DNA of 64,000 bases from Kitasatospora herbaricolor. GTDB lineage: Bacteria; Actinomycetota; Actinomycetes; Streptomycetales; Streptomycetaceae. Positions within the stretch are counted from its first letter, which is position 1. Each line of letters starts with the position of its first letter. Location of the stretch: positions 3,658,001-3,722,000 of the forward strand of contig NZ_JAUSVA010000002.1 of the NCBI RefSeq assembly GCF_030813695.1, written 5' to 3'. Below the pieces are notes generated by a model. It worked only from the letters and a program-made list of their open reading frames with translations, was not told the origin of the DNA and searched no databases. Positions 26,437-34,063 of the stretch are shown in pieces. The translations under genes were made by a program, and so were the position numbers.

Positions 26437-27117
26437 TCAGGCCGCGATCACCGCGATCAGGGCGACCAGCCCGGCCAGGGTCGGCGCGATGATCCACCAG
26501 CACCAGGTGGCGGTCGCCTCGCCGGCGGCGTCCGGCCGGCCGGCGTTGCGCTCGGCGAGATCCTGCAGCACCGCGACGACCTGGTCGGAGTAGGCCCGGT
26601 TCGGGTCGGGTGCGCCCGGCAGCACGGGCGTGCTCGGGCGGACCAGCGTCCCCAGCCGGGAGGCGTGCGGGTCACCCGAGGCGGCGCTGCGGGCGGCCAG
26701 CCGGTTCGCCCGCTTGCGCTGGCGGAGCGACACCGGCACGGCCCACACCTGGTACTTCTTGCCGCTGGCGAAGAGTTCGACCGAGTACCCGGCGCGCAGT
26801 CCCTCGACCGAGGCCCAGGGAGCGCGGACGGTCCGCAGCGGGTTGCGGACCAGCAGCCGCCGGTCGTCGGCGAGGACGGCGGGGCGCAGCGTGTAGGCGA
26901 CGACCGGGGCTGCGAACACCGGCACCGCGGCCAGCGCGACCCACGGCGTCTTGCCGGTGCCGTTGAGGACGGCGTCGACGATCAGCCAGCCGGCGATGGC
27001 CAGCAGCATGACGCCGGAGATGATGCCGGGAACGGAGCGGTACACGCGGTCGGCGTACACGGGCTCGCCTTCGGGGGCGGCGGAGCCCTGGTGGGGCGTG
27101 CCGTCTGAATCGGTCAT
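26437..27117 (-). CDS. PH-domain membrane protein
   Basis: 226 residues from ATG at 27117. A polar start is followed by two membrane helices (about 30-75), then a bacterial PH-type domain (LADDRRLLVRNPLRTVRAPWASVEGLRAGYSVELFASGKKYQVWAVPV) and a last membrane helix at 203-224. Proteins of this kind are common in Actinobacteria and their role is unknown. It shares no obvious pathway with its neighbours. Confidence 0.82.
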   Translation of the reverse strand: MTDSDGTPHQGSAAPEGEPVYADRVYRSVPGIISGVMLLAIAGWLIVDAVLNGTGKTPWVALAAVPVFAAPVVAYTLRPAVLADDRRLLVRNPLRTVRAPWASVEGLRAGYSVELFASGKKYQVWAVPVSLRQRKRANRLAARSAASGDPHASRLGTLVRPSTPVLPGAPDPNRAYSDQVVAVLQDLAERNAGRPDAAGEATATWCWWIIAPTLAGLVALIAVIAA

Positions 27118-27198
27118 GGCGTCGATTCTGCCCCATGGGCCCCCCGATCCACAGGGGTCGAAGGGGCCCGGACCGAGGTCACAGCGCCGGGCGCCGGT

Positions 27199-27936
27199 TC
27201 AGGCCGTCCGGCGGCGCAGGGTGGCCGCACCGAGGGCGAGGGCGAGCAGGGCCGAGCCCGCGATCACCGCGAGGTCCCGCAGCAGCGGGCCGCCCGTCCC
27301 GCCGGTGGTGGTGAGCCTGCTCATGGCGTCCACCGCGTAGGAGAGCGGCAGCACGTCGGAGAGCCACCGCAGGACGGGGGCCATGCTCTCGCGCGGCACG
27401 AACAGCCCGCAGAGCAGCAGCTGCGGCAGGATCACCGCGGGCAGGAACTGCACCGCCTGGAACTCGGTGGCCGCGAAGGCGGACACCAGCAGGCCGAGGG
27501 CCATCCCGAGCAGCCCGTCGCCCAGCGCGACCGCGAACAGCAGCCAGGTCGGACCGGCGACGTCCAGCCCGAGCAGGCCGAGGGTGAGCGCGGAGGCCAG
27601 CGCCGCCTGGACGAGCGCGACGACCCCGAACGCCAGGGCGTAGCCGAGCAGCAGGTCGAGCTTGCCGAGCGGCATGGTGAGCAGCCGCTCCAGGGTGCCG
27701 GAGGTGCGCTCGCGGAGCATCGCCACCGAGGTGACCAGGAACATAACCAGCAGCGGGAAGATGCCGAGCAGCGCGGCGCCGACCCGGTCGAAGGCCTGCG
27801 GCTGGCCGTCGTACATGAACCGCAGCAGGGTCAGCAGCAGGCAGGGGACGACCAGCAGCAGGGCGATGGTGCGCGGGTCGTGGCGCAGCTGGGCGAGCAC
27901 CCGGCGGGCGGTGGCGGAGGTTCGGGTGAGGTTCAT
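27199..27936 (-). CDS. ABC-2 type transporter permease
   Basis: 245 residues with six hydrophobic helices. The segment ERTSGTLERLLTMPLGKLDLLLGYALAFG is the typical ABC-2 permease loop. It overlaps the upstream ATPase gene by four bases (ATGA), so the two are co-translated and should form one exporter, probably for a drug or other small hydrophobic substrate. The substrate cannot be deduced. Confidence 0.9.
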   Translation of the reverse strand: MNLTRTSATARRVLAQLRHDPRTIALLLVVPCLLLTLLRFMYDGQPQAFDRVGAALLGIFPLLVMFLVTSVAMLRERTSGTLERLLTMPLGKLDLLLGYALAFGVVALVQAALASALTLGLLGLDVAGPTWLLFAVALGDGLLGMALGLLVSAFAATEFQAVQFLPAVILPQLLLCGLFVPRESMAPVLRWLSDVLPLSYAVDAMSRLTTTGGTGGPLLRDLAVIAGSALLALALGAATLRRRTA

Positions 27937-28676
27937 GCCACTGCTTCCGTTCTGCCCGCCACCAGGGCGAGGAAGGCGCTGTCGACGTCGGCGGCGCCGG
28001 TGCGGCGCAGCAGTTCGGCGGGGGTGTCGTCGGCGAGCAGCCGGCCCTCGCGCATCAGCAGCAGGCGGTCGCAGCGTGCGGCCTCGTCCATGACGTGGCT
28101 GGAGACCAGCAGGGTCCTGCCGTGGTCGGCGAGTTCGCGGAAGAGCCGCCAGAGGTCCTGGCGGAGCACCGGGTCGAGGCCGACGGTCGGCTCGTCCAGG
28201 ATCAGCAGCTCGGGCCGGCCCAGCAGCGCGGCGGCCAGCGAGACCCGGGCGCGCTGGCCGCCGGAGAGCCGGGCGGCCAGGTCGTGCTCGTGGCCGGCCA
28301 GGCCGACGGCGGCGACGACGCGTTCCGGGTCGCCCTTGGGGGCGCCGAGGACGGCGGCGAAGTAGCGGAGGTTCTCCAGGACGCTGAGGTCGCTGTAGAC
28401 GGAGGGCGCCTGGGTGACGTAACCGACCCGGCTGCGCAGGCCGGCGCCGCCGGCGGGTTCGCCGAGCACCTCCACCCGGCCGGAGGCGGTCTTCTGGACG
28501 CCGACGATCGAGCGGAGCAGGGTCGTCTTGCCGCAGCCGCTGGGGCCGAGCAGGCCGGTGATCGAGCCCCGGGGGACGTCGAGGGCCAGGTCGTGCAGGA
28601 CGCTCCGGCCGCCGCGCAGCACGTTCAGCGCCGTGACCCGGATCGCGGGAGGTTCGCCCGCGAGTGAATTCATCAT
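27933..28676 (-). CDS. ABC exporter ATPase
   Basis: 247 residues from the first of two tandem ATGs (28676, 28673). Walker A GPSGCGKTT, signature LSGGQRARVS, Walker B LLILDEPTVGLD and the switch His in SSHVMD are all intact. A promoter TTGACG-17-GAAACT (about 28686-28714) would start transcription at about the ATG, so the mRNA is probably leaderless and the open frame back to 28703 not translated. The motif TCATCACATGAT overlaps the start. A TetR-type gene follows in the same direction in the opposite flank and is the likely regulator. Confidence 0.92.
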   Translation of the reverse strand: MMNSLAGEPPAIRVTALNVLRGGRSVLHDLALDVPRGSITGLLGPSGCGKTTLLRSIVGVQKTASGRVEVLGEPAGGAGLRSRVGYVTQAPSVYSDLSVLENLRYFAAVLGAPKGDPERVVAAVGLAGHEHDLAARLSGGQRARVSLAAALLGRPELLILDEPTVGLDPVLRQDLWRLFRELADHGRTLLVSSHVMDEAARCDRLLLMREGRLLADDTPAELLRRTGAADVDSAFLALVAGRTEAVA

Positions 28677-28683
28677 GTGATGA
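28672..28683 (-). promoter_or_regulatory. TCATCACATGAT element at the ABC exporter start
   Basis: Minus strand reads TCATCACATGATGA, an inverted repeat (TCATC/GATGA) covering the predicted transcription start. The same 12 bases occur at 61869-61880. A TetR-family gene lies 50 bases away, so it may be that regulator's operator. Confidence 0.4.
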
Positions 28684-28730
28684 GTTTCTCGCCGCGGACC
28701 CATGGCGTCAAGCCGTCGGACGCGGCCGGC

Positions 28731-29342
28731 TCAGGCGCCGCCGAGATACCCCTGGAAGGTCGGCGCCAGCAGCGGCACCAGCTCCGCACGGGTCGCCGAG
28801 GCCAGCGGCTCGACCCCGATCACATACCGGGCCATCGCCAACCCGACGATCTGCGAGAACATCAACTCGGCCCGCAGCTCCGGCTGTTCGACCTGCAACT
28901 CGGCCGCGATCCGGGCCACCAGCTCCTCCTGGACGAACTCCCGCATCAACCGCGCCACCTGCTCTGTGGTGGCCGCCGCCCGGACCAGCGCCATCAGCCG
29001 GTCCAGCACCCCGGGTTGCTCCCAGAGCGTCAGCACGAACTCCGCCACCCGCTCGCCCAGCACCGCCCGGTCGCCGTCCAGCAGCTGGGCCACCGCCGCC
29101 TTCGGCTGCACCGGGAACTCCAGCGCGGCCATGAACAGGCGGTCCTTGCTCCCGAAGTAGTGGTGCAGCAGGGCCGCGTCCACCCCGGCCGCCCGGCCGA
29201 TCGCCCGCATGCTGGCCTTCTCGTAGCCCCGCGCCGCGAACTCCGCGCGGGCCGCCTCCAGCACCGTCCGGCGGGTGTCGGCGCCGCCGGGGCGCCGGCC
29301 GGTCTTCTTGCGGGGGGCGGGGGGCTGCTCTGCGGTCGTCAC
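28731..29342 (-). CDS. TetR-family transcription regulator
   Basis: 203 residues from GTG at 29342; the frame is open to another GTG at 29375. GTG 29342 is preferred because GACAAT, a good -10, lies a few bases upstream. The N-terminal helix-turn-helix is clear (TRRTVLEAARAEFAARGYEKASMRAIGRAAGVDAALLHHYFGSKDRLF); the C-terminal ligand domain is the common TetR_C type for actinomycete exporter regulators. It lies next to the ABC exporter genes in the same orientation, and probably represses them. Confidence 0.9.
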   Translation of the reverse strand: MTTAEQPPAPRKKTGRRPGGADTRRTVLEAARAEFAARGYEKASMRAIGRAAGVDAALLHHYFGSKDRLFMAALEFPVQPKAAVAQLLDGDRAVLGERVAEFVLTLWEQPGVLDRLMALVRAAATTEQVARLMREFVQEELVARIAAELQVEQPELRAELMFSQIVGLAMARYVIGVEPLASATRAELVPLLAPTFQGYLGGA

Positions 29343-29440
29343 CGGACCATTGTCCGCACCGGACGCCCCGGCCACTCGTTCGAGCGAGCAGGATCGTTAC
29401 TTCTCCGCAGGCGAACCGCCGGACCCGCAGGCTCTGCCGC

Positions 29441-29719
29441 ATGAGCAAGGAGAAGCTCGACTTCCACACCGCCGTGGTCGACGACAAGGTCCGTGACCCG
29501 GAGCGCGACGACGCCACGCTCGGCATCCTGATCGCCGCCCACCGGGACGAGGACATCGTCCAGCACTCGCCGCGCGGGACGAACCAGCCGCCGGCCGTGA
29601 CCACCCGCCGGACGCTGCCCGCCGAGCCGCACCCGCTGCTGCCGAGCCCGGAGGACCTGGCCAGGGTGACGCACGAGGCGCTGGAGAAGCACGGGGGCGG
29701 GGAGGCACAGGAGACGTAG
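29441..29719 (+). CDS. Short DUF1016/YhcG-like C-terminal fragment
   Basis: 92 residues from ATG at 29441, no clear ribosome site. Residues 4-45 (KLDFHTAVVDDKVRDP...ATLGILIAAHRDEDIVQ) follow the pattern of the end of YhcG-type PDDEXK nucleases (KLNFYLxxVDDxLR...PTIGILLxxxKDExVVE), and LLPSPEDLARV matches the usual tail. The N-terminal part and the catalytic PDDEXK core of about 250 residues are missing, so this is probably a decayed remnant kept as a small open frame. Whether it is translated is unknown. Confidence 0.5.
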   Translation: MSKEKLDFHTAVVDDKVRDPERDDATLGILIAAHRDEDIVQHSPRGTNQPPAVTTRRTLPAEPHPLLPSPEDLARVTHEALEKHGGGEAQET

Positions 29720-29817
29720 TCGCGGGCCGGTCCGACACCCGGGCCGGGGCGCCGGAGCGGCCGAGGTCTCGGTCCCGTATCGAAGACCGACAGAAAGTAG
29801 CTCGCCCTAGCGGATGG

Positions 29818-29829
29818 CTACGCGCGTAG
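29818..29829. promoter_or_regulatory. Nucleoside-gene palindrome before deoC
   Basis: Perfect CTACGCGCGTAG, followed one base later by -10 TATGCT (29831-29836), with the deoC GTG 6 bases beyond. The operator would block the promoter; the transcript is probably leaderless. Confidence 0.75.
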
Positions 29830-29842
29830 ATATGCTGGTCTG

Positions 29843-30835
29843 GTGACTATGTCCACTGTTGCAGCCCAAGCCTCCAGCGCTGCGGGCGGCGGCCTGAGTG
29901 ACGTCGCGTCCTCCGAGGCCTCGCTCCGCCGTTTCCTGCACGGTCTGCCAGGAGTCGACGCCGTCGGCCTGGAAGCCCGCGCCGCCACCCTCGGCACCCG
30001 CTCGATCAAGACCACGGCGAAGGCGTACGCCATCGACCTGGCGATCTCGATGATCGACCTGACCACGCTGGAAGGCGCGGACACGGTCGGCAAGGTGCGC
30101 GCCCTGTGCACCAAGGGCAGGAACCCCGACCCGACCGACCAGACCACCCCGCGCGTCGCCGCGATCTGCGTCTACCCCGACATGGTCGCCACCGCGAAGG
30201 CGGCCCTGAACGGCACCGACATCCAGGTCGCCTCGGTCGCCACCGCCTTCCCCGCCGGGCGCGCCTCGCTCCCGGTGAAGCTGGCCGACACCGCCGACGC
30301 GGTGGCCGCCGGCGCCGACGAGATCGACATGGTGATCGACCGGGGGGCCTTCCTCTCCGGCCACTACCTGTCCGTCTTCGAGGAGATCACCGCCGTCAAG
30401 GAGGCGTGCAAGCGCCCCGACGGCACCGCGGCCCACCTCAAGGTGATCTTCGAGACCGGCGAGCTGCAGACGTACGACAACGTGCGCCGCGCCTCCTGGC
30501 TGGCCATGCTGGCCGGCGCCGACTTCATCAAGACCTCCACCGGCAAGGTCGCGGTCAACGCGACGCCCCCGGTGACGCTGCTGATGCTCGAAGCCGTCCG
30601 CGACTTCAAGGAGCAGACTGGGGTCCAGGTCGGTGTGAAGCCCGCCGGTGGCATCAAGACCACCAAGGACGCCATGAAGTACCTGGTCATGGTCAACGAG
30701 ACCCTCGGCGACGACTGGCTGAGCCCGCACTGGTTCCGCTTCGGCGCCTCCAGCCTGCTCAACGACCTGCTCATGCAGCGCCAGAAGCTGACCACCGGCC
30801 GGTACTCCGGTCCCGACTACGTGACGGTGGACTGA
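29843..30835 (+). CDS. deoC: Deoxyribose-phosphate aldolase
   Basis: 330 residues from GTG at 29843 (a second start, ATG, is two codons on). The Schiff-base lysine is Lys230 in FIKTSTGK; KPAGGIKTTKDAMKY carries the second catalytic Lys. The N-terminal 50 residues are longer than in the E. coli enzyme, as in other Actinobacteria. It cleaves 2-deoxyribose-5-phosphate into acetaldehyde and glyceraldehyde-3-phosphate. The two aldehyde dehydrogenase genes that follow within 5 bases and with overlap suggest immediate oxidation of the acetaldehyde. Confidence 0.95.
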   Translation: MTMSTVAAQASSAAGGGLSDVASSEASLRRFLHGLPGVDAVGLEARAATLGTRSIKTTAKAYAIDLAISMIDLTTLEGADTVGKVRALCTKGRNPDPTDQTTPRVAAICVYPDMVATAKAALNGTDIQVASVATAFPAGRASLPVKLADTADAVAAGADEIDMVIDRGAFLSGHYLSVFEEITAVKEACKRPDGTAAHLKVIFETGELQTYDNVRRASWLAMLAGADFIKTSTGKVAVNATPPVTLLMLEAVRDFKEQTGVQVGVKPAGGIKTTKDAMKYLVMVNETLGDDWLSPHWFRFGASSLLNDLLMQRQKLTTGRYSGPDYVTVD

Positions 30836-30840
30836 GAACC

Positions 30841-32319
30841 ATGGCCAAGAACACCAAGAAGGCGGAAGAGCCCGTGCGCAAGAACGGCCTCTTCGAGTAC
30901 GCGCCCGCTCCCGAGTCCCCCGCGGCCGCCGGCGACATCGCCACCTCGTACGGTCACTTCATCGGCGGCGAGTTCGTCGACAGCAGTGGCAGCGAGGCCC
31001 TGAAGACCGTCAACCCGGCCACCGAGCAGGTGCTCGCCGAGTTCGCGCAGGGCACCGAGGAGGACGTCGACCGTGCGGTCGCCGCCGCCCGCAAGGCCTT
31101 CACCGACTGGTCGGCGCTGCCGGGCAGCGAGCGCGCCAAGTACCTGTTCCGGATCGCCCGGATCATCCAGGAGCGCTCGCGCGAGCTGGCCGTGCTGGAG
31201 TCGATCGACAACGGCAAGCCGATCCGCGAGACCCGCGACGTCGACCTGCCGCTGGTCGCCGCGCACTTCTTCTACTACGCGGGCTGGGCCGACAAGCTCG
31301 ACTTCGCCGGGTACGGCTCCAACCCGCGTCCGCTGGGCGTGGCCGGCCAGGTCATCCCGTGGAACTTCCCGCTGCTGATGCTGGCCTGGAAGATCGCCCC
31401 GGCGCTCGCCACCGGCAACACCGTGGTGCTGAAGCCCGCCGAGACCACCCCGCTGACCGCGCTGCGCTTCGCCGAGATCTGCCGCCAGGCCGGTCTGCCG
31501 AAGGGCGTCGTCAACATCGTCACCGGCGACGGGCGCACCGGCGCCGCGCTGACCTCCCACCCGGACGTCAACAAGGTCGCCTTCACCGGCTCCACCCCGG
31601 TCGGCCGGGCGATCGCCAAGCAGCTGGCCGGCACCCGCAAGAAGCTGTCGCTGGAACTGGGCGGAAAGGCCGCGAACATCGTCTTCGACGACGCGCCGAT
31701 CGACCAGGCCGTCGAGGGCATCGTCAACGGCATCTTCTTCAACCAGGGCCACGTCTGCTGCGCGGGCTCGCGCCTGCTGGTCCAGGAGTCCGTCCAGGAC
31801 GAGGTGCTGGACTCGCTGAAGCGCCGGATGGACAGCCTGCGGGTCGGCGACCCGCTGGACAAGAACACCGACATCGGCGCGATCAACTCGGCCGCGCAGC
31901 TGGCCCGGATCACCGAGCTGACCGCCGCCGGCGAGGCCGAGGGCGCCGAGCGCTGGTCGCCCGCCTGCGAACTGCCGGGCGCCGGCTTCTGGTTCAAGCC
32001 GACGCTGTTCACCGGCGTCAGCCAGGCCCACCGGATCGCCCGCGAGGAGATCTTCGGCCCGGTGCTGTCCGTGCTGACCTTCCGCACCCCCGCCGAGGCG
32101 GTCGAGAAGGCCAACAACACCCCGTACGGCCTCTCGGCCGGCGTCTGGACCGAGAAGGGCTCGCGCATCCTCTGGATGGCGAACCAGCTCAAGGCCGGCG
32201 TGGTGTGGGCCAACACCTTCAACAAGTTCGACCCGACCTCGCCGTTCGGCGGCTACAAGGAGTCGGGCTACGGCCGCGAGGGCGGTCGCCACGGCCTGGA
32301 GGCGTACCTCGATGTCTGA
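30841..32319 (+). CDS. Aldehyde dehydrogenase (complete)
   Basis: 492 residues from ATG at 30841, five bases after the deoC stop, with GAGAACC as a weak ribosome site. It has the NAD-binding core (IPWNFPLLM, FTGSTPVG), the general base in LELGGK and nucleophile Cys306 or Cys307 in GHVCCAG. It likely oxidises acetaldehyde from DeoC to acetate or acyl product with NAD+. The C-terminal 8 bases overlap the next gene. No CoA-acylating features were recognised. Confidence 0.92.
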   Translation: MAKNTKKAEEPVRKNGLFEYAPAPESPAAAGDIATSYGHFIGGEFVDSSGSEALKTVNPATEQVLAEFAQGTEEDVDRAVAAARKAFTDWSALPGSERAKYLFRIARIIQERSRELAVLESIDNGKPIRETRDVDLPLVAAHFFYYAGWADKLDFAGYGSNPRPLGVAGQVIPWNFPLLMLAWKIAPALATGNTVVLKPAETTPLTALRFAEICRQAGLPKGVVNIVTGDGRTGAALTSHPDVNKVAFTGSTPVGRAIAKQLAGTRKKLSLELGGKAANIVFDDAPIDQAVEGIVNGIFFNQGHVCCAGSRLLVQESVQDEVLDSLKRRMDSLRVGDPLDKNTDIGAINSAAQLARITELTAAGEAEGAERWSPACELPGAGFWFKPTLFTGVSQAHRIAREEIFGPVLSVLTFRTPAEAVEKANNTPYGLSAGVWTEKGSRILWMANQLKAGVVWANTFNKFDPTSPFGGYKESGYGREGGRHGLEAYLDV

Positions 32320-33214
32320 GACCAGCACGCGACTTGACGTCCTCAAGACCTACAAGCTGTACGTCGGCGGGAAGTTCCCGCGCTCCGAGAGCGGGCGGGT
32401 GTACGAGGTGACCGACAGCAAGGGCCAGTGGCTGGCCAACGCCCCGCTCGGCACCCGCAAGGACACCCGCGACGCCGTGCTCGCCGCCCGCGCGGCGGTC
32501 AAGGGCTGGTCGGGCACCACCGCGTACAACCGCGGTCAGGTGCTCTACCGGGTCGCCGAGATGCTGCAGGGCCGGCGCGAGCCGTTCGCGGCCGAGGTGG
32601 CGGTCTCCGAGAACATCGGCGCCAAGAAGGCCGCCGCCCTGGTGGACGCCGCCATCGACCGCTGGGTCTGGTACGCGGGCTGGACCGACAAGGTCGCCCA
32701 GATCGCGGGCAACGGCAACCCCGTCGCCGGGCCGTTCTTCAACCTGTCGGTGCCCGAGCCGACCGGCGTGGTCGGGATCGTCGCGCCGCAGGCCGGGTAC
32801 GGGCACTCGTTCCTCGGCCTGGTCTCGGTGATCGCGCCGGCCGTCGCCACCGGCAACACCGTGGTGGTGGCGGCCGCCGCCGACGCCCCGCTGCCGGCCC
32901 TCTCGCTGGGCGAGGTGCTGGCCACCTCCGACCTGCCGGGCGGCGTCGTCAACATCATCTCGGGCCGGACGGCGGACATCGCCCCGACGCTGGCCTCGCA
33001 CCAGGACGTCAACGCGGTCGACCTCACCGGGGCGATCGCGGCCGACGGGCCCGGCGCGGCGGCGGAGCTGGAGGCGTCCGCCGCGGATACCCTGAAGCGG
33101 GTGGTTCGACCCGAGGTGGACCCGTTCGCCCAGGACTGGACCGTTGCGCCCGGTACCGACCGGCTACTCTCCTTCCTGGAGACCAAGACGGTCTGGCACC
33201 CGATCGGGATCTGA
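32312..33214 (+). CDS. Truncated aldehyde dehydrogenase-like protein lacking the catalytic half
   Basis: 300 residues, overlapping the complete dehydrogenase by eight bases. It follows the family from YVGGKFPRSESGR through VGIVAPQAGYGHSFLGL and the ATGNTVV strand, to about the point where the catalytic Cys domain begins. It then ends with a short unique tail (RPEVDPFAQDW...). There is no GGK base and no GxC nucleophile, and the NAD-contact Asn in PWN is replaced. It cannot be an enzyme alone. The same pair occurs in other Streptomyces as I recall, so this is likely a conserved partner subunit rather than recent decay. Confidence 0.85.
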   Translation: MSETSTRLDVLKTYKLYVGGKFPRSESGRVYEVTDSKGQWLANAPLGTRKDTRDAVLAARAAVKGWSGTTAYNRGQVLYRVAEMLQGRREPFAAEVAVSENIGAKKAAALVDAAIDRWVWYAGWTDKVAQIAGNGNPVAGPFFNLSVPEPTGVVGIVAPQAGYGHSFLGLVSVIAPAVATGNTVVVAAAADAPLPALSLGEVLATSDLPGGVVNIISGRTADIAPTLASHQDVNAVDLTGAIAADGPGAAAELEASAADTLKRVVRPEVDPFAQDWTVAPGTDRLLSFLETKTVWHPIGI

Positions 33215-33301
33215 CCGGCCCCGGGGCCGGAGGGCTCCGGTACAACTCCACAGACTGGCCGTCCCCAGTGCCCTACCCCCCCCAGGGCCCGGACGTGCCA
33301 T

Positions 33302-33339
33302 GACGGACCCGCGCCTCCCCCCCCTGGCGCGGGTCCGTC
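33302..33339 (+). terminator. 14-bp hairpin ending the deoC operon
   Basis: GACGGACCCGCGCC and GGCGCGGGTCCGTC around a 10-base C-rich loop, 88 bases after the last dehydrogenase stop. The remaining 230 bases of the gap to 33570 contain a short direct repeat (CCGGCCGTCTCCGGCC-like, near 33435-33480) and no gene that I can support. Confidence 0.8.
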
Positions 33340-33570
33340 GACTTTCCGGGCCCGGCCAGACCGGCCCGCACGTACCGGCGCACCGTCACCGCGCCACGGC
33401 CCGACCGACCCCCGCGGGTCACCGGCCGCCAGTGGACGTCTCCGGCCTTCACCTGCCTTCACCGGCCGTCTCCGGCCGTCGACTTTCGTCGCGACCGACC
33501 GAGGCGATCGGCGCTCCCCCCACCGGTCCCCGGCGCCCAGACTGGGGCCACCGACCGGGAGGGGAACACC

Positions 33571-33981
33571 ATGGGGGAAGTCATCGGCGAGCTGCTGGCA
33601 CTGCTGACGGACGGCTTCGTCCGCAGCCTGCACGTGGCCCGCACACGACGCCGGCTCGGCGCCGGCCGGCCGGTCCGGGTGCCGTGCTCGGCGCGCCCCG
33701 ACGGGTCCGCGTGGCCGGCCGAGTACGTCTCCGGACGGCTGTGGCTCACCCCGGGCGCGACCCGCGCCGTCTTCCGTGCCCGCGGCCGCGCCGACCTCGA
33801 CCTGCCGGTCGGCGGCACCCTCCACGACCCCGAGCCGGACTCCTGGCAGAGCCAGGACTGGGCCGCCAAGACCTACCGGCCGCCCGGCGGCGGCCGCCCG
33901 GTGCACCTGCAGGTGGACAGCCGCTACCTGCCGCTGCTGCACACGGCTCTCACCGGGCCGGCCCCCCTGCGCGAGGCCTGA
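33571..33981 (+). CDS. Hypothetical cytoplasmic protein
   Basis: 136 residues from ATG at 33571 with a strong GGGAGGGG ribosome site. There is no signal peptide or membrane helix. The body looks like a small beta-rich domain: VRVPCSARPDG, YVSGRLWLTPGATRAVFRARGRADLDLPVGGTL, HLQVDSRYLPLLHTAL. I do not recognise the family. It is monocistronic, between two unrelated transcription units. Confidence 0.7.
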   Translation: MGEVIGELLALLTDGFVRSLHVARTRRRLGAGRPVRVPCSARPDGSAWPAEYVSGRLWLTPGATRAVFRARGRADLDLPVGGTLHDPEPDSWQSQDWAAKTYRPPGGGRPVHLQVDSRYLPLLHTALTGPAPLREA

Positions 33982-34063
33982 GCGGCCGCCGGCCGCAAAC
34001 GCCGGACGCCCCGCCCGGCCGGTGGCCGGGTCGGGGCGTCGTCATCCGTGCGGGCGGAGCCGC

